Below are positions 5,976 to 11,960 of a DNA stretch of 11,960 bases, piece by piece (positions within the stretch are counted from its first letter, which is position 1; the number at the start of each line of letters is the position of its first letter). The position numbers and the translations under genes were made by a program. The notes under the pieces are model-generated. The model made no database searches. It saw only the letters and a list, made by a program, of their open reading frames with translations, and was not told the DNA's origin. Origin of the DNA: Oscillospiraceae bacterium (GTDB lineage Bacteria; Bacillota; Clostridia; Oscillospirales; Ruminococcaceae); the NCBI GenBank assembly GCA_031281115.1, contig JAITFV010000195.1:1-11960 (forward strand), in the 5' to 3' direction.

Positions 5976-7153
5976 TGGCTGGCGAAAGATTTATTGATGA
6001 AATCAAGTCAACCTGTGATATGGCTTGTGAGATTTTAAAGCTGACACATGACGGCGATGATTTAGAGCCGATGGATTTAAAGCTGACAGAATCTGCGGTA
6101 AACGGTTTTCTAAATAAATACGGTAAAACTAAATTCGGAGAGTTATATAAAAATGTAACAGACGGCGTATATGCAAAACCGTATCTGAACGGGATTGAGC
6201 CGTTTACCCGCGACCATGAGGGGTATATTTTTTATAAAGGTATCCATGTTGAACATTACAGCAGCAATTACGCTTATACCGAACGCGCAAAAAGCAACCT
6301 TATTGAATTAAAACGCCGCTGTGAATTTCTTGAAAGAAATGATGTTGCTGTTTCGTCTGTAAACGTAATTTGGAGATGGGAGAAATATGCTGATGAGTTC
6401 GGTGTGGAGCAGTTGAAATTATTAAATAATTTACTTGACGGCAAAGGATTGGAATATTCGGAAGTTGAGCTTTATAACTGCGGATATAACGAGAAATATT
6501 ATGTTTGCGGGAAACCGAGTTTAGAGGAAATAAGGATTAACCCGGTAACGCAGGAACTAAAAAACCGTGACGGTGATGATGAGTATAATATTACAATCAG
6601 AAATTATGTATACGGCGATAATGAAAACCTTACTGCTTCTGATGAAATTGTGAGCCTACTGCCTTTATGTCATGATTATTTGGTAAATCATGAATTTTCG
6701 GAATTGCTGTCGGAAACTGTACAAACTACAGACTTCGGCAAGAATTATGGTAACGTTAGAAAACTTGACGAGATTCTAAAAAACCGTAGTGTAATCTTTA
6801 CTCATAACTGGCTCATCGGTGGGAATTACGACCATGAGCATTTTATAGTTTTCGGAAATCCTACGCTTGATGAAATCAAGGAGAATTACGGGTATTGCAA
6901 ACTTTTAAAACTTCATCCCGATGATGTACGTAATTATTCCATGACATATTCTTATGGTGTGGGTGCGCCGATTACTAAAGATGAAATCCCGGATATGGAC
7001 GAATTCGAGGAACTTTTACAGGAATTGTACGAATACCTGCCTAAACATGGATTGGCGAAAGAAATTGACCGTTCGGACTGCCTGTACGATAAATCTATAG
7101 AAGATAGTTATTCCTATGAGGATTACTGCGAAGAAGAAGGCTTTGAGCCGTAA
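5975..7153 (+). CDS. large acidic accessory protein with repeated motif
   Basis: 392 residues, ATG 5975, overlapping the preceding stop (TAATG), with GGAGG at 5960-5964. I do not recognise a named family. The stretch EGYIFYKGIHVEHYSSNYAY (residues 82-101), followed by a helical RRCEFLERNDVAVSSVNV region, is familiar from accessory proteins of clostridial mobile elements. A motif occurs twice: YNEKYYVCGKPSLEEIRIN at 171-189 and YDHEHFIVFGNPTLDEIKEN at 285-304, pointing to an internally duplicated domain. The protein is rich in Asp, Glu and Tyr and has no membrane segment. Strong acidity is a feature of DNA-mimic antirestriction proteins, which are common on such elements; this is only a hypothesis. 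It ends EEEGFEP, the same tail as the next protein. Confidence 0.65.
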   Translation: MAGERFIDEIKSTCDMACEILKLTHDGDDLEPMDLKLTESAVNGFLNKYGKTKFGELYKNVTDGVYAKPYLNGIEPFTRDHEGYIFYKGIHVEHYSSNYAYTERAKSNLIELKRRCEFLERNDVAVSSVNVIWRWEKYADEFGVEQLKLLNNLLDGKGLEYSEVELYNCGYNEKYYVCGKPSLEEIRINPVTQELKNRDGDDEYNITIRNYVYGDNENLTASDEIVSLLPLCHDYLVNHEFSELLSETVQTTDFGKNYGNVRKLDEILKNRSVIFTHNWLIGGNYDHEHFIVFGNPTLDEIKENYGYCKLLKLHPDDVRNYSMTYSYGVGAPITKDEIPDMDEFEELLQELYEYLPKHGLAKEIDRSDCLYDKSIEDSYSYEDYCEEEGFEP

Positions 7154-7170
7154 GAAAAGGAGGCTGCACT

Positions 7171-8490
7171 ATGTTTAAATTCAAGAATGTTGATATAATT
7201 TCTGCACTTCGTAAAATAGTTGATAACAATAATTATTACTACAAGACTGATTTATGTTACGATATTGAAAAACTGCAAACCGCAAATGCTAACGAGAAAT
7301 ATTTCTTGTTTCTGTCAAGAGAAAGCGGCACTTATTTTTTTAATGAGCGTGATATATATGTCAAGGACACTTATCCGCACAACACATGGCTTAATCACAG
7401 CGAGAGAGACAGGGTAAAAGCGTTTTCGGTTGAGGTAACAAGATTCGGCGCGAAGCCTGTGGGCAATATATTTGAAATTGATTATGAATTGCATAGAGAA
7501 CACATCCGCGCTAATGTGCAAAACCCTGTATCTGTTACGATTACATATCAACCGCCGTATTCTAATAACAACGCAGAACAGCAATTCGGATATGAAGACT
7601 ACATCAAAAATAGTAAAAATATTAATTCTGAATACGGTAAGATTCTTACGGAACATTATAATGTTGGCGATGAAGAAAAACTTGCAGAAATACTTAACAC
7701 ACTACACTCTGAGAGAGAAAATGCGGCTGTTACTACCTTTCTTGATGAATATATCACCGCAATGAAAAACACATGGTTTCGTTCGCACGGCTACGATAAG
7801 GACGATTTGCTTTTTATGAGCCCTGTTGAAGCAAATGCAGCCGCAAATAATCGTATAGATTTTCGTGCAATATCCAAAGACCGCCCGATTGAGTATATTT
7901 ATAATCCGGAAAGCTATAACAAGGTTAAGGAAAGCGGCTATGTTTACGGTATAAAAGCAGAGGAAAAGCAGAAACTCAACATTGCGATGGCTACTCAAAA
8001 AATCGGGGAACTGCTTGGCAAGTATGAGGGATTGCAAGCCGTTATCAGCATGGCTTTAAGCGCAGTCAAGAACACTTTAAAAGAACAGCAGGAACAATAT
8101 GCCATAGATGATATTTCATATATGCTCGGTCAATACCGACCCGCAGGCACAGTAGAACAGAAACAGGATTTAGATTACAGTGAGAATATAAAGTGGTTAT
8201 GTGATGTTATAAAAGACGGCGCAACGAATTATGAAAACAATCCTAACGGCATTTACTTTGATTACGAAAAGGTTTTTGATCTGCTGTGTCAAACAGAGGG
8301 CGTTTTAACTTCTACAGCACGATGCCCTCGACCTATTGAATTACCGTCCGAAATGCCGTGGTGCGAAAGCATGAACAGCGATGAATTTGACCCGGATATG
8401 TATAACGGCTCAATGTCGGCAGATGAACACGAGAAAATGTATGAATTTATAGAATCTGAAAATTACGAAAGAGAGGGATTTGAGCCATGA
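7171..8490 (+). CDS. multi-domain accessory protein of conjugative element
   Basis: 439 residues, ATG 7171, with AAAAGGAGG at 7154-7162. Residues 43-112 form a compact module (YFLFLSRESGTYFFNERDIY, then NTWLNHSERDRVKAF, then GNIFEIDYELHREHI) that I recall from many clostridial and Bacteroidales mobile-element proteins, where it is fused to other domains. I cannot give its Pfam name with certainty. Residues 236-325 are helical and loosely resemble DUF3849-type segments (EYIYNPESYNKVKESGYVYG); treat that as tentative. There is no membrane segment, so a cytoplasmic protein is likely. It ends YEREGFEP. The codons for that tail contain GAGAGGG, which doubles as the ribosome binding site of the overlapping next gene. 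Confidence 0.65.
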   Translation: MFKFKNVDIISALRKIVDNNNYYYKTDLCYDIEKLQTANANEKYFLFLSRESGTYFFNERDIYVKDTYPHNTWLNHSERDRVKAFSVEVTRFGAKPVGNIFEIDYELHREHIRANVQNPVSVTITYQPPYSNNNAEQQFGYEDYIKNSKNINSEYGKILTEHYNVGDEEKLAEILNTLHSERENAAVTTFLDEYITAMKNTWFRSHGYDKDDLLFMSPVEANAAANNRIDFRAISKDRPIEYIYNPESYNKVKESGYVYGIKAEEKQKLNIAMATQKIGELLGKYEGLQAVISMALSAVKNTLKEQQEQYAIDDISYMLGQYRPAGTVEQKQDLDYSENIKWLCDVIKDGATNYENNPNGIYFDYEKVFDLLCQTEGVLTSTARCPRPIELPSEMPWCESMNSDEFDPDMYNGSMSADEHEKMYEFIESENYEREGFEP

Positions 8491-8927
8491 AAACCAAACC
8501 GAAACTTATACTATGCGCCATGATTTTCATAATCGGCGGCATACTTAACGTATTTACTTCAACTGCTCTGCATAATATCTTGTCACGGCAGATGACAACA
8601 TTAGAGTTTGTCGGGTTTTTCAAGTGTCTAAGCAGCATTGCCACATCACAGCAGCATTTTTTACTTTTTCTGTGTTCGCAGGGGTTTGTGCTGATTTTAG
8701 CGGCAGTGTTTTTCCTTACAAATATGCGACCGTATCAGAGCAGCTTGGATTGCATAACACCGGAAATTCAAACCCCCGTTGCTGTCGGGCAGTATCAGCA
8801 CGGCTCGGCAAAATGGCTGAGCGTTCAGGAAAAGGACGAGGCTTTTGACAGCTTCGTCCTTGAGCCTAATGATACGTTTATTAGGGGGTTGATTGAGAGA
8901 GGGTATGAGGGGGTGGAGTTTATGTGA
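8487..8927 (+). pseudogene. VirD4/TraG coupling protein, N-terminal fragment
   Basis: 146 residues, ATG 8487, overlapping the previous stop by 4 bases. Two hydrophobic helices (about residues 5-25 and 57-79) are followed by QYQHGSAKWLSVQEKDEAFD, the GSA(R/K)W motif that follows the membrane anchor in VirD4/TraG coupling ATPases, then GLIERGYEGVEFM and a stop. In intact CD1115-type proteins this point is followed shortly by the linker into the ATPase domain, which is found about 800 bases downstream at 9737 in another frame. The gene is therefore split by the minus-strand cassette in between. The fragment keeps the membrane anchor but not the motor; if expressed it cannot drive DNA transfer. 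Confidence 0.8.
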
Positions 8928-8958
8928 GCGGATTCATATTTTAATAGTACTTTGATAT

Positions 8959-9150
8959 TTAAGCACCGATAACGAATTGTCCTAATTCGCGAACAGTCAT
9001 ATCAATGGGGTCAATGTTGCGTTCTTTTGCGTGCTTAATGATTGCACGATAGTCATATCGCGCGTTTCCGAACGGGTCTAAACCTAAACCACCTTCTTGG
9101 TCGATTATATCATCAAGCTCGCAGATTTTCTTAAATTCATCTTTTGACAT
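8959..9150 (-). CDS. 63-residue partner protein of the GNAT gene
   Basis: I chose ATG 9150 because GGGAGG, lying inside the last codons of the upstream gene, is seven bases before it; the stop of that gene is 4 bases upstream. The start codons further upstream read into the GNAT gene and are unlikely. The product is small and acidic: MSKDEFKKICELDDIIDQEG, then GLGLDPFGNARYDYRAIIKH and DPIDMTVRELGQFVIG. The GGLG-DxxGNARYDYxAI pattern recalls small proteins that accompany this GNAT family elsewhere, from memory. A toxin-antitoxin or modifier role for the pair is possible but not shown by the sequence. Confidence 0.65.
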   Translation of the reverse strand: MSKDEFKKICELDDIIDQEGGLGLDPFGNARYDYRAIIKHAKERNIDPIDMTVRELGQFVIGA

Positions 9151-9154
9151 GAAA

Positions 9155-9664
9155 TCAATCCTCCCTCTTAAAGTTGTAGAAATCAATTAATCTTTTCGCA
9201 GCGATTTCCCCGATTGATACACGAAACGGGTGGACACCGCCGACATACGAAGCGCCTAAAATCTCGATATAATGGTCAACTAAGCGCCTGTTTTTTGCGT
9301 CCATATATACAAAACCACCGTAACCTTTGTTCATAGAAATTAATACGGAAATCGCAAATAAGTGACCGCCTGTACCTAAATATTCCTTTTCTTTTCCCTT
9401 ATTGTGCGGTGCGCTTTCTGCAATTTTAATGTATATTGCATTGTTGCTCGGTTCATCTTTTACGGCGATTAAGCCTTGAATACGCGAATCATCATCAACT
9501 AATACTTTATAAATTTCACAATCATTCAAATTATAATCTTTCCAGTTAAATAACCACCCTTTGAGTGAAGAAAGCTCGTTTTTATCGGCTTTTGCGTAGG
9601 TTGTTTTGACAATCTCGCCTGTGCTAACTTTTTCAAGACAGGGGGTTAATTTATCAATCTCCAT
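9155..9664 (-). CDS. GNAT-like N-acetyltransferase fold protein
   Basis: 169 residues from ATG 9664, which lies about 22 bases after the predicted transcription start and behind GGTGGTGA. Longer versions would begin upstream of the promoter -10 and can be dismissed. Residues 30-165 read as a GNAT fold: a beta strand IQGLIAVKD at 62-70, then IYIKIAESAPHNKGK, the glycine-rich turn EYLGTGGHLFAISVLIS at 94-110 that fits the acetyl-CoA pyrophosphate-binding motif A, then GYGGFVYMDAKN, LVDHYIEILGAS and a C-terminal strand. The substrate is unknown: it could be a protein, a small molecule or aminoacyl-tRNA. It is the first gene of a two-gene minus-strand unit sitting inside the VirD4 gene. Known GNAT toxins usually follow their antitoxin, whereas here the small gene is second. 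Confidence 0.7.
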   Translation of the reverse strand: MEIDKLTPCLEKVSTGEIVKTTYAKADKNELSSLKGWLFNWKDYNLNDCEIYKVLVDDDSRIQGLIAVKDEPSNNAIYIKIAESAPHNKGKEKEYLGTGGHLFAISVLISMNKGYGGFVYMDAKNRRLVDHYIEILGASYVGGVHPFRVSIGEIAAKRLIDFYNFKRED

Positions 9665-9692
9665 AATAAGATATTCACCACCTTGTATTTTT

Positions 9693-9721
9693 ATTATACC
9701 CTGTTTTAGTTGATTTGTCAA
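9693..9721 (-). promoter_or_regulatory. consensus sigma-A promoter of the GNAT operon
   Basis: On the minus strand TTGACA (9721-9716) is followed by 17 bases and TATAAT (9698-9693), an exact vegetative consensus. The predicted start is near 9686. It lies at the right edge of the inserted segment, only about 15 to 20 bases from where VirD4 sequence resumes, so the cassette carries its own promoter. Confidence 0.9.
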
Positions 9722-10977
9722 CATACTCTTTAAAAGGATGTGATTTTATCAAACCCCTACCCAAATCCGGAATAGTCTTCGGCATGAAGAAATCCGAAAA
9801 CGGCACAACAGACGGCAAAGAACGCATCTACTACGTCGGCGACGATGTCCACACCCTCTGCATCGGCGCGACCCGCTCCGGTAAATCCCGGATTATTGTA
9901 ATCCAGTCAATCTGCACCCTCGGACTTGCAGGAGAAAGCCTAATCATCAGCGACCCGAAAGCCGAGCTATACCACTACACAAGCGGTTTTCTTGAGCGAC
10001 TCGGCTACGACGTAAAGGTGCTGGACTTCAAGAACCCCGAAAAGAGCCATCGGTATAATCTGTTACAGCCTATAATTGACGCGGTTAATGACGGTGACTT
10101 CGATAAAGCAGAAATGCGGGCATGGGATTTGACAAACACACTGACAGGAAAACAGGACACAGGCGAGAAAATCTGGCATAACGGCGAAATGTCGGTAATT
10201 GCAGCTTCAATCCTGTGTGTGGTTTGCGACAACAAGCCGCGCCCCGAATTTCAAAACCTCACGAATGTTTATTGGTTCATAGCAGAAATGGCGAAAACAA
10301 TCGGCGGAAAGATGCCGCTCCTTGAATATGTCAAGAAACTACCACAAAGCCACCCTGCTAAAGCCTTGCTGTCAATCTCTGATGTAGCGCCGAGCCGGAC
10401 CCGCAGCAGCTTTTACACCTCGGCTCTGACAACACTGCGATTATTCACCTCAAAATCCATTTATGGCATAACTAATAAAAGCGACTTTTCTTTAACCGAT
10501 GTTGGTGAAAAGAAACAGGCGCTTTTTATTATACTCCCCGATGAAAAGACCACATTCTACCCTGTCGCGTCGCTTGTAATTTCACAGCAATATGAGTTAC
10601 TCGCAAATATGGCAGATAAGCGCGGCGGCAGACTCAAGCAGAGGGTTAATTTCATGTTGGACGAGTTCGGAAACTTTACAACAATAGCGGATTTCACCAA
10701 TAAACTGACAGTAGGCGGCGGTCGCGGTATGCGGTTCAATCTATTTTTACAGTCGTTTGCACAATTGGAGGATAAGTACGATAAGAATACCGCAAGCACA
10801 ATAAAATCGAACTGTCAGGTCTGGATTTACCTGCAAGCCGATGACCCCGAAACACTGAAAGAAATAAGTGAGAAACTTGGTACATACACCACATCAAGTT
10901 ATCAGCTTTCGGCAAGTCATCAGAAGTTTTCCACGCCGTCAAGTTCACACAGCTTGAACCTAACCCAACGTAGCTGA
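9715..10977 (+). pseudogene. VirD4/TraG coupling ATPase, central fragment
   Basis: The frame is open from 9715, but TTG 9715 overlaps the opposing promoter; VirD4 similarity starts near 9742 (DFIKPLPKSGIVFG). The ATPase core is well preserved: Walker A GATRSGKS near residues 51-58, IISDPKAELY at 76-85, VLDFKNPEKSHRYNLLQPI at 101-119, IILPDEKTTF at 271-280, Walker B NFMLDEFGNF near 311-320, then GGGRGMRFNLFLQSFAQLEDKY. This is the hexameric motor that delivers relaxase-bound DNA to the mating channel, closest by eye to the CD1115 family. It lacks the membrane anchor, left behind at 8487-8927. It also ends at SSSHSLNLTQRS, where relatives read NLTGR and continue for roughly 150 residues. The first internal ATG is at 9784. 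Function is very unlikely. Confidence 0.85.
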
Positions 10978-11073
10978 TTGTCCGTGCTGATGGCACGACG
11001 GCAAGCATTGTTTGCCGAGAAAACACTTTAGTGTTTTCAATTTAATCAGCTATATAGTAATGCGGAGGACAAT
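10971..11073 (+). ncRNA. unassigned multi-hairpin structured segment
   Basis: A 9 bp closing helix, TAGCTGATT (10971-10979) with AATCAGCTA (11044-11052), encloses three adjacent hairpins: CGTGC/GCACG at 10983-10997, CGGCAA/TTGCCG at 10999-11017, and GAAAACAC/GTGTTTTC at 11019-11038. A competing helix is possible: ATTGTCC (10977-10983) with GGACAAT (11067-11073), which would overlap the end of a GGAGG ribosome binding site at 11064-11068. It begins just where the VirD4 gene loses similarity. I cannot assign it to a group I or II intron, retron, riboswitch or integron site. Only the complementarity is seen in the sequence; that it is an RNA element is inference. Confidence 0.4.
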
Positions 11074-11078
11074 TAAGT

Positions 11079-11147
11079 TTGATACAAAATACGACTGAAA
11101 CGGGGAAAACGTTGTTTTCATTCTTCGTTGGTGAAGAAAGGACTTAA
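11079..11147 (+). CDS. possible 22-codon leader peptide
   Basis: A short frame from TTG 11079 to TAA 11145-11147 lies 10 bases after a strong GGAGG (11064-11068). It encodes MIQNTTETGKTLFSFFVGEE and two more residues. Two hairpins lie within it or at its end: GAAAAC/GTTTTC at 11105-11119, and TTCTTC/GAAGAA at 11121-11138. The second covers part of the AAGAAAGGA ribosome binding site of the next gene. The layout (short ORF, alternating hairpins, masked downstream ribosome binding site) is like translational attenuation leaders. The TTG start and short length make it uncertain, and it may instead be a remnant of an older gene. Confidence 0.3.
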   Translation: MIQNTTETGKTLFSFFVGEERT

Positions 11148-11154
11148 TGAAAAT

Positions 11155-11535
11155 ATGAATTTATTAAATGCACTATTTGAACCTGTAGCATCAAATGAAG
11201 TAATAGAGGCGATAAAAAATCTGAACAATCAAAAAATGCTGCACTTTATTGCATTAAACAATGAGTGTAGTTTAGAGGTGCGCTCTTTAGCAATGAAAGC
11301 TATAGCTGATAAAGAAATTAAAGATGCTGCTTGCTTAGAGATTTTTGGCGAACATGATTCCGACCCCGACACTTGCATTTGCAAACACTGTGGTCATGAG
11401 CATTTATGGGAGTTTGGTGCAAATCCGAGAACAGCAGGAGGACATGCGATTGAGCCGGAATGGTTTAGGTATTGTAAAATTTGTAAACAAAAAGAAATAA
11501 AAAGCGGTGATACATATCATAAGGTGTCAAGTTAA
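11155..11535 (+). CDS. HEAT-repeat protein with C-terminal zinc ribbon
   Basis: 126 residues from ATG 11155. Two upstream frame-mates (TTG 11128, GTG 11131) lie inside a hairpin and before the AAGAAAGGA ribosome binding site, so I prefer the internal ATG. Residues 14-60 read as HEAT-type helical pairs: VIEAIKNLNNQKMLHFIALN, then SLEVRSLAMKAIADKEIKDA. Residues 74-110 carry CICKHCGHEH and, after a spacer, YCKIC, a likely zinc ribbon with Cys76, Cys79, Cys107 and Cys110 as ligands; Cys74 and His81 are spare candidates. HEAT repeats usually mediate protein binding, and the ribbon suggests nucleic-acid or protein contact. It looks more AT-rich than the VirD4 gene before it and ends just before a strong terminator, so it behaves like an independent cargo gene. 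Its function is unknown. Confidence 0.65.
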   Translation: MNLLNALFEPVASNEVIEAIKNLNNQKMLHFIALNNECSLEVRSLAMKAIADKEIKDAACLEIFGEHDSDPDTCICKHCGHEHLWEFGANPRTAGGHAIEPEWFRYCKICKQKEIKSGDTYHKVSS

Positions 11536-11579
11536 AAAATATTTTAAAATAATCACTGCGCAATAAAACTATATAATGA

Positions 11580-11618
11580 CCCGCTCAAAGTTATGATTTT
11601 GAGCGGGGTTTCTTTTTT
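11580..11618 (+). terminator. intrinsic terminator after the HEAT/zinc gene
   Basis: CCCGCTCAAA (11580-11589) pairs perfectly with TTTGAGCGGG (11598-11607) over 10 bp with an 8-base loop. It is followed by GTTTCTTTTTT. It isolates the HEAT/zinc gene from the next gene. Confidence 0.92.
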
Positions 11619-11647
11619 AAAATAATAAAACAGAGAGGATATAATTT

Positions 11648-11960
11648 ATGCTATTCTACCTATCACGCAAGGAAACTGCTGATATTTTTGACCCTGTATT
11701 TGAAAATATTAAGGCTCGGAAAATAAAATGCAGCGGTGAATTTCTAAATTTCATTACTGTAGACATGAAGCGGTATACTTCATGCCGTGTGTTTTTACTC
11801 GAACGCAAAGCGATTGAGGAATCTGATGACAACTTTATCGGAGCGTTGAAATCATTTCAGCTTATGAGTGAGGCAAGGGTGATTGTAATCTGTGAAATGA
11901 AGCCGGAAAACGATGTGTTTTTCAAGAACCTTGCCGGAGTCGGTATTAATGACTTTATCA
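11648..11960 (+). CDS. start of probable ParA/CpaE-like ATPase, partial
   Basis: ATG 11648, with AGAGAGG at 11632-11638, and open to the window end: 104 codons, no stop. The visible part is alpha/beta with alternating strands and helices: FLNFITVDMKR at 32-42, CRVFLLERKAIEE at 46-58, FIGALKSFQLM at 63-73, ARVIVICEMKP at 76-86, and NLAGVGINDFI at 94-104. This resembles a degenerate receiver domain. On clostridial conjugative elements such a domain often precedes a P-loop ATPase of the ParA/CpaE type, but the Walker motif would lie beyond the window, so that is inference. It follows a strong terminator and probably has its own promoter in the AT-rich gap. No membrane segment is seen. Confidence 0.6.
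   Translation, partial: MLFYLSRKETADIFDPVFENIKARKIKCSGEFLNFITVDMKRYTSCRVFLLERKAIEESDDNFIGALKSFQLMSEARVIVICEMKPENDVFFKNLAGVGINDFI

Larger units (their letters stand above)
8922..9743 (-). mobile_element. cargo segment interrupting the VirD4 gene
   Basis: This segment separates the two halves of the coupling-protein gene and contains a self-sufficient minus-strand unit: promoter, GNAT-like gene and 63-residue gene. The exact edges are unknown. A 6-base direct repeat ATGTGA at 8922-8927 and 9738-9743 is the only candidate for a target duplication. Joining at it would not restore the reading frame, so it may be chance. I see no transposase and no terminal inverted repeats. Confidence 0.4.

Noticed and set aside
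9665..9724. Longer N-terminus for the GNAT-like protein
   Set aside because: The upstream starts lie on or before the -10 and -35 boxes, so they would not be in the mRNA.
8922..9743. ATGTGA direct repeats as a proven target-site duplication
   Set aside because: Six bases is short and joining the flanks at the repeat does not restore the VirD4 frame, so I keep it only as a weak hint.
10961..11052. Integron attC site
   Set aside because: ACCTAAC fits one half-site by chance, but there is no matching GTTRRRY partner and no integrase.
10971..11073. Retron msr/msd RNA
   Set aside because: The flanking inverted repeats are suggestive, but no reverse transcriptase is encoded nearby in the window.
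10971..11127. Group II intron interrupting VirD4
   Set aside because: There is no GTGYG 5' end, no recognisable domain V and no reverse transcriptase, and VirD4 coding does not resume within the window.

Overview
The window looks like part of an integrative conjugative element (ICE) or closely related mobile island from a gut-type Clostridia bacterium (Firmicutes). The evidence is family recognition: a DUF3991-type primase N-terminus, a membrane protein with the start typical of the CD1108-type conjugation protein, a VirD4/TraG coupling ATPase resembling the CD1115 family, several accessory proteins of the kind found on such elements, and a type III toxin-antitoxin locus. The first 15 bases are Illumina adapter, so position 1 is an assembly edge and not biology.

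Layout. At 76-1251 is a damaged control/replication end: a small helix-turn-helix gene with an in-frame TAG, a primase cut off before its TOPRIM domain, and an out-of-frame accessory fragment fused to its 3' end. At 1253-4023 are an accessory paralogue, a 72-residue protein and a 612-residue membrane-anchored protein, closely spaced on the plus strand. At 4037-4879, on the minus strand, is a complete ToxIN/AbiQ-type type III toxin-antitoxin locus: consensus promoter, three 37-base antitoxin RNA repeats, intrinsic terminator and ToxN endoribonuclease. At 4967-8490 is a plus-strand operon of three large accessory proteins and one 48-codon overlapping gene. At 8487-10977 is a VirD4/TraG gene that is broken twice. 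It is split in the middle by a minus-strand cassette (GNAT-like protein plus 63-residue partner, with its own consensus promoter), and it loses its C-terminus near 10965. At 10971-11154 is a run of strong hairpins with a possible 22-codon leader ORF. Then come a HEAT-repeat/zinc-ribbon protein, a strong terminator, and the start of a probable ParA/CpaE-like ATPase that runs off the right edge.

How it fits together. The backbone genes (primase, 612-residue protein, coupling ATPase) would serve conjugative transfer, and the accessory proteins probably act on entry into a recipient. At least three backbone genes are broken, so this copy is probably not self-transmissible, while the cargo units look intact. 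Both minus-strand cargo units carry a perfect TTGACA-17-TATAAT promoter and oppose backbone transcription. The least explained parts are the structured segment at 10971-11154 with the HEAT/zinc gene, the GNAT/63-residue pair, and the shared GFEP/GFEV tails of the accessory proteins.
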